This document shows, one piece after another, positions 7,539-16,052 of a stretch of DNA of 64,000 nucleotides. The DNA lies in the NCBI GenBank assembly GCA_964593465.1, contig CAZQJY010000004.1, forward strand, positions 53,856 to 117,855, given 5' to 3'. Below the pieces are notes generated by a model, which saw only the letters and a program-made list of their open reading frames with translations, was not told the origin of the DNA and did no database searches. Source of the DNA: Mycosynbacter sp964593465. Its GTDB lineage: Bacteria > Patescibacteriota > Saccharimonadia > Saccharimonadales > Saccharimonadaceae. The translations under genes were made by a program, and so were the position numbers. How positions within the stretch are numbered: position 1 is the stretch's first letter; each line of letters opens with the position of its first letter.

Positions 7539-9160
7539 TGGCGGGTCTGGGTACGCTTATTCAGCTGATTTTCAGACGAGATCGCGTGAAGCTACCTATG
7601 TGGATTGTGGCTATTGTGGCGTCACTTCTCGCGATGGTACCGCTACTCAAAGAGACTTACGGCGCAGGCGATGAACTAGAGACGATATATCAAACATTTG
7701 GTACTAACCCTGCAGGATTGTTTTTAACAGGTCCGATGGACTCACCGACGCTTGCGGCATTTATGACGCTCGAGACATTGTTGTGGTGGGGGTTGGCAAT
7801 TGCATTTATGAACGTACTGCTGGTGGTGCGGCATACACGTCAAAATGAAGAAATGGGTGCGCAGGAATTGCTACTCGCTGGGCAGGTGCACCGTGTGACA
7901 AACTTGATGGCTGCATTACTTGTGGCTGTAGGAGTAAATACGTTACTTGCGGTTAGTATTGGTGCAGGTATGGTGGTCGTCGCGGGCGGCGAGTGGGGTT
8001 CGGAAAATGCATGGTTGTACGGTGTTGCATTTGGTGTATTTGGATTTGTCTGGGCGGGCATAGCGGCGTTCGCGGTGCAGCTGTTTGAAAACACACGCTC
8101 AGCCACGGGCGCGCTTGCCGGCTTAATCGGTGCGAGTTTTGTCGTGCGGGGTGTCGGTGACTTTATGGGTGCAAAAAATGCCGATGGGCTGCTAGAGCCG
8201 ACGTGGGTGAGTAGTCTGAGTCCGTTTGGCTGGCTGCAGGCAACGCGTGGTTTAACTGCACCAGATTGGTGGCCGCTACTCATTCCTTTGGTGTGTGCGA
8301 TGGTGATAATTCCACTGGCAATACTTCTCCAGGTTCGGCGAGATGTTGGTGCTGGCATACTCCCCTCTCGGCGGGGTAGGGCGCGCGCAACGAGCTTTTT
8401 GCGAACATCGTTCGGGCTCACATGGTATCTGCAGAAAAACATTTTTATTGGCTGGCTCTGCGCTGTGATTGCGATGGTGGTGACTATTGGCGTGCTGGTA
8501 CCAGAAATGAGCCATATTTACGAAAGCTCTGAATCGCTCAAACAGATGATTGAGGCAATGGGCGGAAGTGGCCAGATGATTCCAGCTTTTCTATCAGCTA
8601 TGTTATCTATCATTGCTCTTATGGTGGTGGCCTATGTATTGCAGGGGCTTGGGCGTTTGCGCGGCGAAGAATCGAGCGGACATCTTGAGAATTTGCTTGC
8701 AGCACGCCTTGCGCGCGACAGCTGGCTGATGTTGCATGTGAGTGTTGTGCTGCTCGGAGGGTTAGTAATGCTTGTGTTGACAGGGCTACTGCTTGCTGCG
8801 AGCGTCAATCTTACTGCTGACTTCGAAGTTGATACATGGAGTTATATTGTGGGCGTGATGTCGTATTGGCCGATGTTGCTGCTATTTACGGGAATTTATG
8901 TGTGTTTGTTTGGCGTGTTGCCGCGGGCAGCAGGATTAATTACTTGGATATATTTTGGTCTTGTGCTGTTTTTGTCGTGGCTGGCTCCTTTGCTGCAGCT
9001 CGACAAATGGCTTATGAATCTCTCCCCGCTCGAACATATGGCTGCTGCTCCAGCCGAAGAAGTTGAGCGATTGCCACTACTATATATCGTAACAATAGGA
9101 CTTGTGCTGTGTGCAATTGGTTTTGCGGCATGGCAAAGACGTAATCTCCTAGAGCGCTAA
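7538..9160 (+). CDS. ABC exporter permease, polyketide-antibiotic-export type
   Basis: A 540-residue permease with about 12 hydrophobic segments in two homologous halves, typical of the fused ABC-2 permeases annotated as exporters of polyketide antibiotics (TnrB3-like). It begins with a GTG that shares one base with the stop of the ATPase gene, so the two are coupled. Together they should form a self-contained exporter. The cargo is unknown; protection against compounds made by an actinobacterial host would fit but is inference. Confidence 0.85.
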   Translation: MAGLGTLIQLIFRRDRVKLPMWIVAIVASLLAMVPLLKETYGAGDELETIYQTFGTNPAGLFLTGPMDSPTLAAFMTLETLLWWGLAIAFMNVLLVVRHTRQNEEMGAQELLLAGQVHRVTNLMAALLVAVGVNTLLAVSIGAGMVVVAGGEWGSENAWLYGVAFGVFGFVWAGIAAFAVQLFENTRSATGALAGLIGASFVVRGVGDFMGAKNADGLLEPTWVSSLSPFGWLQATRGLTAPDWWPLLIPLVCAMVIIPLAILLQVRRDVGAGILPSRRGRARATSFLRTSFGLTWYLQKNIFIGWLCAVIAMVVTIGVLVPEMSHIYESSESLKQMIEAMGGSGQMIPAFLSAMLSIIALMVVAYVLQGLGRLRGEESSGHLENLLAARLARDSWLMLHVSVVLLGGLVMLVLTGLLLAASVNLTADFEVDTWSYIVGVMSYWPMLLLFTGIYVCLFGVLPRAAGLITWIYFGLVLFLSWLAPLLQLDKWLMNLSPLEHMAAAPAEEVERLPLLYIVTIGLVLCAIGFAAWQRRNLLER

Positions 9161-9199
9161 AACAGTGCTATATATTGTCATGCCGCTATATATAGCGTG

Positions 9200-9505
9200 T
9201 TATTTCTTGGCCTTTTTCTGGAGAATCCCGCGTATTGATGGTGCTATTTCTTTGTCAGTACGATGAATACAGCCCATCCAGCAGCATGGTCGGCGCTTAC
9301 CTTCGGCAAGCTCAGTATGTGTGCGTTTGATACGTTTTATACGAGTTTCATTGAGTTTGGCATTTTCTACCCAGCAGAGCCACTCGTTGCGTGCCAGCGG
9401 TGTGATGCTTTGCCAGGCTGCAAGCGCGTCTTTGTTCTCGTGCAGTGCCTTCGCAAGGTCTGCGGGGACTTTATTATGAATCGTACCAGCAAGGAGGTTT
9501 GTCAT
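9200..9505 (-). CDS. YdeI/OmpD-associated family protein
   Basis: A 101-residue protein with the C-terminal helical region of the YdeI/OmpD-associated family: VPADLAKALHENKDALAAW, then SITPLARNEWLCWVENAKL and TRIKRIKRTHTELAEGKR. Family members were linked to bacteriocin or peptide tolerance in Salmonella, but the mechanism is unclear. A palindrome CGCTATATATAGCG (9184-9197) between it and the ABC operon may serve as a shared terminator. Confidence 0.8.
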   Translation of the reverse strand: MTNLLAGTIHNKVPADLAKALHENKDALAAWQSITPLARNEWLCWVENAKLNETRIKRIKRTHTELAEGKRRPCCWMGCIHRTDKEIAPSIRGILQKKAKK

Positions 9506-9514
9506 ACCACTATT

Positions 9515-10237
9515 TTACTGCAAAAACGTTTCAAGTTGAACCTGCCAATCAAACACCCCTTGCTCAACCAGCCATGCAAGTAATAGTTTGTCGAGACCTG
9601 TAAGAATCATGACACCGATAAAAACCAGCACGACACCCATAACCCTATGAAATAAGCTATATGGATTAATACCCCATTTGAGCTTAGAAAGAAGCGTGCG
9701 TCCCGCAAATACAATAGCCCATGTGGTGGCCGCAAGCCCGACAAGATAGGTGATGAGATACATGATGCCGTGGAGCGGTTTGGCAGGTAAGATTGTCGCA
9801 ACAATTAACAGGTAAGTAGGGCTACAGGCACTAAAAACTGGTCCAAGGCTCGCGCCGAGCACCATGTCACCAACTCGTCCTTCTTTGCCGCTTGACTTTG
9901 CCATGAGCTGCTGTGATTTGGTGGCCAGACCGAGCTTGAGCGTGAACACTTCCCAGAGTGATGGCCATAGCATAAACATGCCAAACCCAATAACGATGCT
10001 GCCACTCATACTTTTCCAGACAGCATCTGGTATATCAATGAGTAGCGTTGTACTTTTGAGCAAGATGCTAAATATAAAGATCGACCCAACTAGACCGCAG
10101 ATAACCCATAGTGGGCTGCGTATCCTTTTGCCGCCAGCCCCACGTGCCATGAGTACGGGTAGCATGCCAACCACGCATGGTGCGAGCACAGACAGCATGC
10201 CAGCAATAAGCGAGACAAAGAGGAGGCTAGTGCTCAT
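9515..10237 (-). CDS. CcdA/DsbD-type transmembrane thiol transporter
   Basis: A 240-residue protein with six predicted membrane helices. The two conserved Cys are in LAPCVVGMLP (helix 1) and SACSPTYLLI (helix 4), the pair that carries electrons across the membrane in CcdA. It starts 4 bases inside the end of the anchored thioredoxin gene, which is the expected partner. The pair should keep outer-face thiols reduced, for example for sulfoxide reductases or disulfide isomerisation. Confidence 0.88.
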   Translation of the reverse strand: MSTSLLFVSLIAGMLSVLAPCVVGMLPVLMARGAGGKRIRSPLWVICGLVGSIFIFSILLKSTTLLIDIPDAVWKSMSGSIVIGFGMFMLWPSLWEVFTLKLGLATKSQQLMAKSSGKEGRVGDMVLGASLGPVFSACSPTYLLIVATILPAKPLHGIMYLITYLVGLAATTWAIVFAGRTLLSKLKWGINPYSLFHRVMGVVLVFIGVMILTGLDKLLLAWLVEQGVFDWQVQLETFLQ

Positions 10238-10740
10238 CTAGTATTCTCGATAATAGCATCGATTGATTTATCTTTGCCATAACCAATCCACTTTGCTTGC
10301 TGCATACCCGAATCGTCGACACGCACAAAGGTCGTTTGTGTGGTGACACCGTGTTGTTTTCGCAGCTCTTTGGCGGAGTCGTAATCCACCTTGAGGAATT
10401 GTATGCCATTTGGGATAGTGCTATCCTGAATCGCTGTTTCAAATGCGCGACATTCCGGGCACCAGGGGGCGTGGAAGAACAGAATGTGCGTGGTGTAGTC
10501 AGTGTCACTCAATTTTGCGGCATCGTATTCAGTATAACGACCACTGGATGCGGCAGGTAAACCCTCTGAGGTCTTCGACCCCTCTTCTGCATGATTTTTG
10601 CTTTGAGCGGTCGAGTTGATTGTTGGTTGCTCGGAGATGTCGGGCCCAGGGCTACTGTCATTATTTTGGAGTAGTTGCCAGCTCACGATTCCTACGCCGA
10701 TAGCGACCACGAGTACTATGACCCATAGGTATTTTTTCAT
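10234..10740 (-). CDS. membrane-anchored thioredoxin-fold protein
   Basis: A 168-residue protein with an N-terminal membrane helix (residues 4-24), a Ser/Asn/Glu-rich linker to about 60 and a thioredoxin domain with the active site FHAPWCPECRAFE near 92-104 (CxxC = CPEC). The Glu inside CPEC is unusual against the CGPC of cytoplasmic thioredoxin. It is co-transcribed with the CcdA-type gene, so it is probably the extracytoplasmic reductant fed by CcdA. Confidence 0.9.
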   Translation of the reverse strand: MKKYLWVIVLVVAIGVGIVSWQLLQNNDSSPGPDISEQPTINSTAQSKNHAEEGSKTSEGLPAASSGRYTEYDAAKLSDTDYTTHILFFHAPWCPECRAFETAIQDSTIPNGIQFLKVDYDSAKELRKQHGVTTQTTFVRVDDSGMQQAKWIGYGKDKSIDAIIENTR

Positions 10741-10761
10741 ACTTATGATTATAGCATATTG

Positions 10762-11478
10762 CTATCGGGCGCGAGGTGCGTGACTGTCAAAAAGTGCAAT
10801 CCAGTCTTCTGTTCGGAGTTCACTCGGGCGTTTGGTCTGGCCAAGCTCAGCGAAATATTTTTGACGCGAGAAACATTGCTCGATAAATTCACGGTACGCA
10901 GGCATTCTTGCTGATGTGATAAGTGGCTCATCTCGCAACTTGATTTCTAGAAGTACCGTATCGACAGCGGGCGGCGGCGAAAAGTCGGTGTGCTGGAGTT
11001 TGTAGCGAATGCGGGTGGAAAAAAGTGGCGTGATTGCAGCACCGATTTGCCCGGTAAAACTTGTCGTATCCATGAGGAGTTTTTGGGCAAATTGTTTTTG
11101 GACGATGAGATAGATAGATTTTGGTGGATTGTCTCTCTCGGTGAGTTTACGTACGATGGGCGAACTGAGATGAAATGGGATATTGGCAAAGATTTTGTAG
11201 GGAGTGGTAGGGAAATTGTAGGTGAGTATATCAGTCTGCACTATCGCTGTATTATCGTAGCGACTCAGATTTTCGCGTAGCGTCGCAATAAGCCGGGTGT
11301 CATACTCAATAGCAATCACTTGTTTGCATCGTCCCGCGAGCGCTGCCGAGATAATACCACTCCCCGCTCCGATGTCGTACACTGTGTCAGACTTTTTGAT
11401 ATTTGAGTGGCCAATTAGTGTATGGACAAGCTTGGGGCTGCGCAGGAAGTTCTGAGATTTGGTATGGAGGCGTTTCAT
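10762..11478 (-). CDS. Erm/KsgA-family rRNA adenine N6-methyltransferase
   Basis: A 238-residue Rossmann methyltransferase: QNFLRSP near 9, motif I DIGAGSGIIS near 36-45, acidic motif II AIEYD near 55 and catalytic motif IV ANIPFHLSS near 93. Motif IV has NIPF as in Erm 23S rRNA dimethylases rather than the NLPY of KsgA, and the length is Erm-like. It may methylate 23S A2058 and confer macrolide resistance, or be a divergent KsgA. It is leaderless by appearance (TATACT ends 8 bases before the ATG) and divergent from the LiaF-like gene. Confidence 0.75.
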   Translation of the reverse strand: MKRLHTKSQNFLRSPKLVHTLIGHSNIKKSDTVYDIGAGSGIISAALAGRCKQVIAIEYDTRLIATLRENLSRYDNTAIVQTDILTYNFPTTPYKIFANIPFHLSSPIVRKLTERDNPPKSIYLIVQKQFAQKLLMDTTSFTGQIGAAITPLFSTRIRYKLQHTDFSPPPAVDTVLLEIKLRDEPLITSARMPAYREFIEQCFSRQKYFAELGQTKRPSELRTEDWIALFDSHAPRAR

Positions 11479-11486
11479 CTTCCTAT

Positions 11487-11514
11487 AGTATACACTGCGG
11501 CAAAGGTGTACTAT
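11487..11514. promoter_or_regulatory. divergent -10 boxes for the Erm-like and LiaF-like genes
   Basis: A minus-strand TATACT (11492-11487) lies 8 bases before the Erm-like ATG. A plus-strand TACTAT (11509-11514) lies 6 bases before the LiaF-like ATG. The two start codons are only 42 bases apart, so the -35 regions overlap the opposite transcription start, and the promoters should compete. Both transcripts would begin at or next to their start codon. Confidence 0.55.
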
Positions 11515-11520
11515 AAGTTT

Positions 11521-12195
11521 ATGAAACCATCCTTCACACGAATCGCAACAGGAATTATCATCGCAGCGCTTGGCCTTGGCATGTTGGCTGCAAATTTGGG
11601 TGTGCTCGATATGAGCTTGCAGGAGCTGTGGCGGACATGGTGGCCTATGCTTGTCGTTGTGGGCGCTGTGCTGATATTTATCAATGATATCAAAAGCTAT
11701 CTATGGGCACTTGTGGTGGCAACAATGGGTGTCTTGTGGCAACTGCAGAATCTCGATATTCTCACGGTCAACCCTTGGCAGGTGTTTTGGCCATTGGTGA
11801 TTGTGGCCGTAGGTCTGTCTATTGTATTACGACCCAATAGTCGTGCGAAATATGAAGTGAGCAAGAAAGATCAAGACGATGTAACGGCGGTGCTCGGTGG
11901 CAGCGACAAAAAATACACGTCGGACAACTATCTTGGCACTACGACAACCGTCATTATGGGCGGCAATAAGCTGGATCTTCGCAAAGTGACAATCAAAAAG
12001 CAGGCAGTGATATCTGCAACTGTGATTATGGGTGGACTTGAGATTGTTGTGCCACGCAATGTGACAATCCGGAACGAAACTAATGCAGTCTTAGGCGGCG
12101 TGGAAGACAAATCTGAGCAAGAAGTAGGCAAAAACGCCCCAGTGCTGGTGATTTCGGGTGATGTGATACTTGGTGGGATTGAGATCAAGAACTAG
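11521..12195 (+). CDS. LiaF-like membrane protein
   Basis: A 224-residue protein. About four hydrophobic segments occupy residues 5-105 (DUF5668-like), followed by a beta-helical domain with repeated VIMGG/VLGG turns (AVLGGSDK, TVIMGGNK, TVIMGGLEI, AVLGGVED, VILGGIEI). This matches the LiaF C-terminal domain, which in Firmicutes inhibits the LiaRS cell-envelope-stress sensor. No LiaS or LiaR is nearby, so its partner is unknown. ATG 11521 is chosen because the membrane part starts there and a TACTAT box lies 6 bases upstream. Confidence 0.8.
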   Translation: MKPSFTRIATGIIIAALGLGMLAANLGVLDMSLQELWRTWWPMLVVVGAVLIFINDIKSYLWALVVATMGVLWQLQNLDILTVNPWQVFWPLVIVAVGLSIVLRPNSRAKYEVSKKDQDDVTAVLGGSDKKYTSDNYLGTTTTVIMGGNKLDLRKVTIKKQAVISATVIMGGLEIVVPRNVTIRNETNAVLGGVEDKSEQEVGKNAPVLVISGDVILGGIEIKN

Positions 12196-12245
12196 TAAGC
12201 TTGCACCACGCGCAGGAAGTTTGTATACTGATGTAAAGGATATCT

Positions 12246-12908
12246 ATGAAGTTAGTAACCGAACAAAATGATACACAGATTGTTGATTACCTAGCTTCTA
12301 CTCTTGTGTCTCATCTTGAGGCAGACGAATCAGTGTTATGGCTGGTGCCCGGTGGTTCGGCCATGAAAGTCGCTACACGGGTGCTGGAGCAGCTTGAAGA
12401 TGTAGATACGTCCAAACTTTGTGTGACACTGACGGATGAGCGCTATGGTCGCCCTGGTCATAAAGACGAAAACTGGTCCCAGCTGGAACAGATGGGGTTT
12501 GTAGTGAATTCTATCAATGCCTACCGTGTGTTGCGTGGTGAAGATATCGAAACGACCGCGCAGGATTTTAGCGATAAACTTGAGCAGCTGTTTGCAACGT
12601 ATAAATACAAAATTGGACTATTTGGTGTGGGTGCTGACGGACACACTGCGGGCATCAAGCCGCACACAGAGGCAGTGACGAGTGACGACTATGCGTCGCA
12701 GTTCGAGGGCGAGGACTTTGCACGCGTTACTATGACGCCAAAGGCAGTTGCTGAGCTCGACGAAGTGGTGATATATGCGCATGGAGCTGACAAGCACCCA
12801 GTGCTGGCGGATTTGCTGGGTGATGAACCTGTTGATTTAATCGATCAGCCTGCGCAGGCGCTCAAATCTGCGGGGCACGCCACATTATTTAGCGATTATA
12901 CGCGCTGA
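12246..12908 (+). CDS. pgl: 6-phosphogluconolactonase
   Basis: A 220-residue NagB/RpiA/DevB-fold protein: VPGGSAMK near 36 (phosphate loop), LTDERYGRPGHKDEN near 62-76 and FGVGADGHTAGIKP near 125-138. These are the DevB-type hallmarks of the lactonase that opens 6-phosphogluconolactone. It is directly followed by gnd, giving two consecutive steps of the oxidative pentose phosphate path. No glucose-6-phosphate dehydrogenase is in the window. AAAGGAT precedes the ATG by 6 bases. Confidence 0.88.
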   Translation: MKLVTEQNDTQIVDYLASTLVSHLEADESVLWLVPGGSAMKVATRVLEQLEDVDTSKLCVTLTDERYGRPGHKDENWSQLEQMGFVVNSINAYRVLRGEDIETTAQDFSDKLEQLFATYKYKIGLFGVGADGHTAGIKPHTEAVTSDDYASQFEGEDFARVTMTPKAVAELDEVVIYAHGADKHPVLADLLGDEPVDLIDQPAQALKSAGHATLFSDYTR

Positions 12909-12936
12909 TTTTACCGATAAACAAAGGAGGGATTAT

Positions 12937-13845
12937 ATGAAGATTATTATTGATGGCCTCGGCCGCATGGGCGGACAAATTGCCGAGAAGCTACTTGCTG
13001 GCGGACATGAAGTAGTCGCGCACAATCGCAGCCCAGAGCCGATAGATGCAATGACGGAAAAGGGCGCAATCCCCGCCTATACCAAAGAAGAGGCGGTAGC
13101 GGCATTTGATGGCGAGCCGATACTTGTGTGGGTGATGATTCCTGCGGGCGTGATTAGTGCGGCTATTAATGAATGGGCGGAACTTGCGCCTAAAGAGAGC
13201 ATTATTATCGATGGCGGTAATAGTGATTACCGTGATGATGGCTGGCGGGCAAAACGTGTAGCTGCTGCAGGCGGTAACTTACTTGATATAGGTACAAGTG
13301 GCGGTGTACATGGTATGAAGCGGGGTTTTTGTATGATGGTGGGCGGTAATCGTTCGGTTTATGAGAGCGTATCGCCTATACTCGACACATTATCGGCTCC
13401 ATCTGGCGCACACGATTTCTTTGGCTATAACGGTGCGGGGCATTATGTAAAAATGGTACACAATGCGATCGAATACGGTATGATGCAGAGCCTGGCCGAG
13501 GGCTACCGTATGCTACGTGAAGGTCCGATTGAAGATATTGACCTCGCCAAAGCGGGTAACACATGGCAACATAGCAGTGTGATTACTTCTTGGCTCAACG
13601 AATTATGCGAAGAATCACTGCGCGAATCACCAAATCTCGAGGGTATCGAAGGAGTTGTGGCGGAATCTGGCGAAGCACGCTGGACGCTCGAAACTGCCAA
13701 AGATAAGGGTATTCCATTGCCCGCTATTCAGGCTGCATTTGATGTGCGTTTAGCCTCACAGCAAGGTGAAGTAGATTTTTCGACCAAGCTACTTGCAGCG
13801 ATGCGCAACAAGTTTGGCGGCCACGATATTAACGGCAAGCAGTAG
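12937..13845 (+). CDS. gnd: 6-phosphogluconate dehydrogenase, short form
   Basis: A 302-residue decarboxylating dehydrogenase producing ribulose 5-phosphate and NAD(P)H. The Rossmann turn is GLGRMGGQ (residues 8-15), with IIDGGNSDYRDD near 90, GTSGGVHGMKRG near 118-129 and the catalytic Lys/Asn region GHYVKMVHNAIEYGMMQ near 170. The length and GTSGG motif fit the short single-domain-repeat form found in many bacteria. AAAGGAGGG precedes the ATG. It forms an operon with pgl. Confidence 0.92.
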   Translation: MKIIIDGLGRMGGQIAEKLLAGGHEVVAHNRSPEPIDAMTEKGAIPAYTKEEAVAAFDGEPILVWVMIPAGVISAAINEWAELAPKESIIIDGGNSDYRDDGWRAKRVAAAGGNLLDIGTSGGVHGMKRGFCMMVGGNRSVYESVSPILDTLSAPSGAHDFFGYNGAGHYVKMVHNAIEYGMMQSLAEGYRMLREGPIEDIDLAKAGNTWQHSSVITSWLNELCEESLRESPNLEGIEGVVAESGEARWTLETAKDKGIPLPAIQAAFDVRLASQQGEVDFSTKLLAAMRNKFGGHDINGKQ

Positions 13846-13869
13846 TGCGAGTCGTTTTCTCGGCCTATT

Positions 13870-13916
13870 CCACATGTAAACTGGTATGACTTATGTGGGG
13901 TATACCAGTGCTATAA
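13870..13916 (+). promoter_or_regulatory. uvrC promoter with two interleaved inverted repeats
   Basis: A TATAAT box at 13911-13916 lies 8 bases before the uvrC GTG. Immediately upstream are ACTGGTAT (13880-13887) with ATACCAGT (13902-13909), and CCACAT (13870-13875) with ATGTGG (13893-13898). The two pairs interleave. Because they cover the -35 region, they may be operator half-sites. They do not match the usual LexA box (GAAC-N4-GTTC). Confidence 0.45.
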
Positions 13917-13924
13917 TTGGACTA

Positions 13925-15469
13925 GTGAATGAGCAATTAGAAGCCAAACTTAAAACTCTCCCACGCTCCCCTGGTGTGTATTTTCATAAAGATGCCAGCG
14001 GAGAGGTAATTTATGTTGGCAAAGCAGCGGTGCTGAAGAATCGCGTGCGACAGTATTTTCAGGACTCACGCGACAAAGACATTAAGACGCAAGCTTTGGT
14101 GGCGGAGATTGTTGATACGGATTGGATTGAGGTCGAAAGCGAAATCGACGCGCTGTTTCTCGAAAGCGAGATGGTCAAGCGCTACATGCCACGCTATAAT
14201 ATCTTGCTGCGAGATGATAGGTCGCAGACATTTGTACGAATAGATATGAAAAGTGAGTGGCCGACAGTGAGTTTTACACGCAATCCGGCCGACGATGGGG
14301 CGGAATATTTTGGCCCATTTTATAATGGCTATGCGCTCAAAAAAGCTCTGCGGTATCTGCGCAAAGTGTTTCCGTACTACACGCGCGAACCCAAACCTGG
14401 GCAGTCGCGACTAGACGAAGATTTGGGGTTGAGTCCGCGGCGAGATGATGGTAGCGAGGCATATAAAGCCAACCTCCGTAAATTGGTTAGCTACATCAAA
14501 GGCAATCGTGTGCAGCTGGCCAACGAAATCGAACGTGAGATGAAAATGGCAGCTGGATTGCATGAGTTTGAACGAGCAGCCAGCTTGCGCAATAAGCTTG
14601 GGCATATGCGCGAGTTGCAGCGCCGGGTAATGTTTGGCGATAGGGAGTTTCTGGATATTTCCAAAGACAAGGCGCTGCGTGATATCGCGACGCTTTTCAG
14701 GCTGGATAAACTCCCCGCGCGCATCGAAGGCTACGATGTGAGCCACATGGGCGGCACAAATGTGGTGGCGAGCATGGTGGCGTTTACCAATGGTGTAAGT
14801 GACCGCGCGGAGTATCGCAAATTTAAGGCAAAATTGCAGCAAAACGACGACTACGCCAATATGTACGACACGTTGCTACGGCGATTTAGTCCCAAAAACG
14901 TGCAAAGCTGGGGTATGCCAAACTTGGTGCTGATTGACGGCGGCAAGGGGCAACTAGAAGTAGCAATCAAAGCACTCGAAGAGCGCGAAATCACCTGCCC
15001 AATCATCAGTATTGCCAAACGCGAAGAGGAAATCATCGTGCATCGCACGCGTTCGCATATCGACGTGTCGTATCTGGACGAGCTGGCACGAAACCCTAGC
15101 GAGGATGTTGCTGTGACACCAAGCGGCGAGTTTTATATCGTGAATTTGCACCCAGGCCAGCGCAACGCCAGTTCGCATTCCAAAAACCTGCGAGCGAGCA
15201 GCAAAACATATCAATATATCGACATCATGAAGCTGTTTCAGCGTATTCGCGACGAATCGCACAGGTTTGCGGTGAGCTACCATACTGTGCTCAAACGACA
15301 GAAACAAACCGAAAGCGTGCTCGAAGATATCCCTGGTATCGGCCCCGCCACGCGCAAAAAGCTGATGAAGACGTTTGGGAGTGTACGGGGCGTGAAAGAA
15401 GCTGATGATAGCGCGGTTGTCGACACAGTGGGCGAGCGGAAAGCGGCGATAATAAAAAAATATCTATAG
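13925..15469 (+). CDS. uvrC: excinuclease ABC subunit C
   Basis: A 514-residue UvrC, the dual nuclease of nucleotide excision repair. The GIY-YIG domain is N-terminal (SPGVYFHKD, then EVIYVGKAAVLKNRVRQYF). The UVR motif lies in the middle (EREMKMAAGLHEFERAASLR). The RNase H-like second nuclease contains EGYDVSHMGGTNVVAS and LVLIDGGKGQL, and a helix-hairpin-helix pair is at the end (LEDIPGIGPATRKKL). It is shorter than the roughly 600 residues of E. coli UvrC. GTG 13925 is chosen over ATG 13886 because the family starts at NEQL and TATAAT sits at 13911-13916. Confidence 0.93.
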   Translation: MNEQLEAKLKTLPRSPGVYFHKDASGEVIYVGKAAVLKNRVRQYFQDSRDKDIKTQALVAEIVDTDWIEVESEIDALFLESEMVKRYMPRYNILLRDDRSQTFVRIDMKSEWPTVSFTRNPADDGAEYFGPFYNGYALKKALRYLRKVFPYYTREPKPGQSRLDEDLGLSPRRDDGSEAYKANLRKLVSYIKGNRVQLANEIEREMKMAAGLHEFERAASLRNKLGHMRELQRRVMFGDREFLDISKDKALRDIATLFRLDKLPARIEGYDVSHMGGTNVVASMVAFTNGVSDRAEYRKFKAKLQQNDDYANMYDTLLRRFSPKNVQSWGMPNLVLIDGGKGQLEVAIKALEEREITCPIISIAKREEEIIVHRTRSHIDVSYLDELARNPSEDVAVTPSGEFYIVNLHPGQRNASSHSKNLRASSKTYQYIDIMKLFQRIRDESHRFAVSYHTVLKRQKQTESVLEDIPGIGPATRKKLMKTFGSVRGVKEADDSAVVDTVGERKAAIIKKYL

Positions 15470-15552
15470 TTGTATTATCAATATGAATAGCATAAAACAA
15501 GAAGTATATTTGCGAAAATGATGTGTGCGTACGGGCACGCATGTATAGACTG

Positions 15553-15581
15553 TTGACTGCAAAAAGAATTTAAAATATACT
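15553..15581 (+). promoter_or_regulatory. sigma70-type promoter for the secreted protein gene
   Basis: TTGACT (15553-15558), a 17-base spacer, then TATACT (15576-15581). This close-to-consensus promoter should start transcription near 15588, leaving a leader of about 36 bases with an AGAAGAGAG ribosome site before ATG 15625. Confidence 0.7.
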
Positions 15582-15624
15582 CAGTAGGTCCTGTACGACT
15601 GACTATCAAAGAAGAGAGTTGGCA

Positions 15625-15963
15625 ATGAAATTGCGGACACGAATTGGAATGGCAGTAGCCGCCCTGACTGTCGCGGCGACGGCACAAGTGGCCGATAGTG
15701 CGACGGGCGAGGCTAATGCCGCGTACAACTGTACAACGTGGTACGCCTCGACTGGCTTCGCTCACGCCAAGTGCCTGACTGGTGAGCCTGGAGGCAACCG
15801 CTACAGAGTCGGGGTGTGGTGTCAGCACAACATCACGAAGGCATCTCGTGCTGTCTACGGTGACATCAAGCACGTGAACGATTCACCTCCGTCGACCGTC
15901 ACTGGCTGCGGCTTTCTCGAGTCCTACTACGGCAGCCCCTGGGCTCAGACCGTGTGGGACTAG
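15625..15963 (+). CDS. small secreted Cys-containing protein, actinobacterial style
   Basis: A 112-residue protein with a Sec signal peptide (MKLRTRIGMAVAALTVAATA, predicted cleavage after EANA near residue 34) and a small mature domain with four Cys (NCTTWY, AKCLTG, VWCQHN, GCGFLE), enough for two disulfides. The pattern resembles small secreted proteins of Streptomyces and other Actinobacteria. G/C-ending codons (AAG, AAC, CTC, TAC) are commoner than in neighbouring genes. It has its own promoter and terminator, like a mobile cassette. Function unknown; transfer from an actinobacterial host is inference. Confidence 0.65.
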   Translation: MKLRTRIGMAVAALTVAATAQVADSATGEANAAYNCTTWYASTGFAHAKCLTGEPGGNRYRVGVWCQHNITKASRAVYGDIKHVNDSPPSTVTGCGFLESYYGSPWAQTVWD

Positions 15964-15987
15964 GTAAGAAAGTCTCGTAAACAGGAT

Positions 15988-16022
15988 ACCCCCGCCAGCT
16001 TTAGCTGCGCGGGGGTGTTTAC
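15988..16022 (+). terminator. intrinsic terminator of the secreted protein gene
   Basis: ACCCCCGC, a CAGCTTTAGCTG core, then GCGGGGGT followed by GTTTACATTTT. The strong GC stem with a T-rich tail ends the transcript about 25 bases after the stop codon. Confidence 0.75.
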
Positions 16023-16052
16023 ATTTTAGCCTTATTTTTATATTATTAAATT

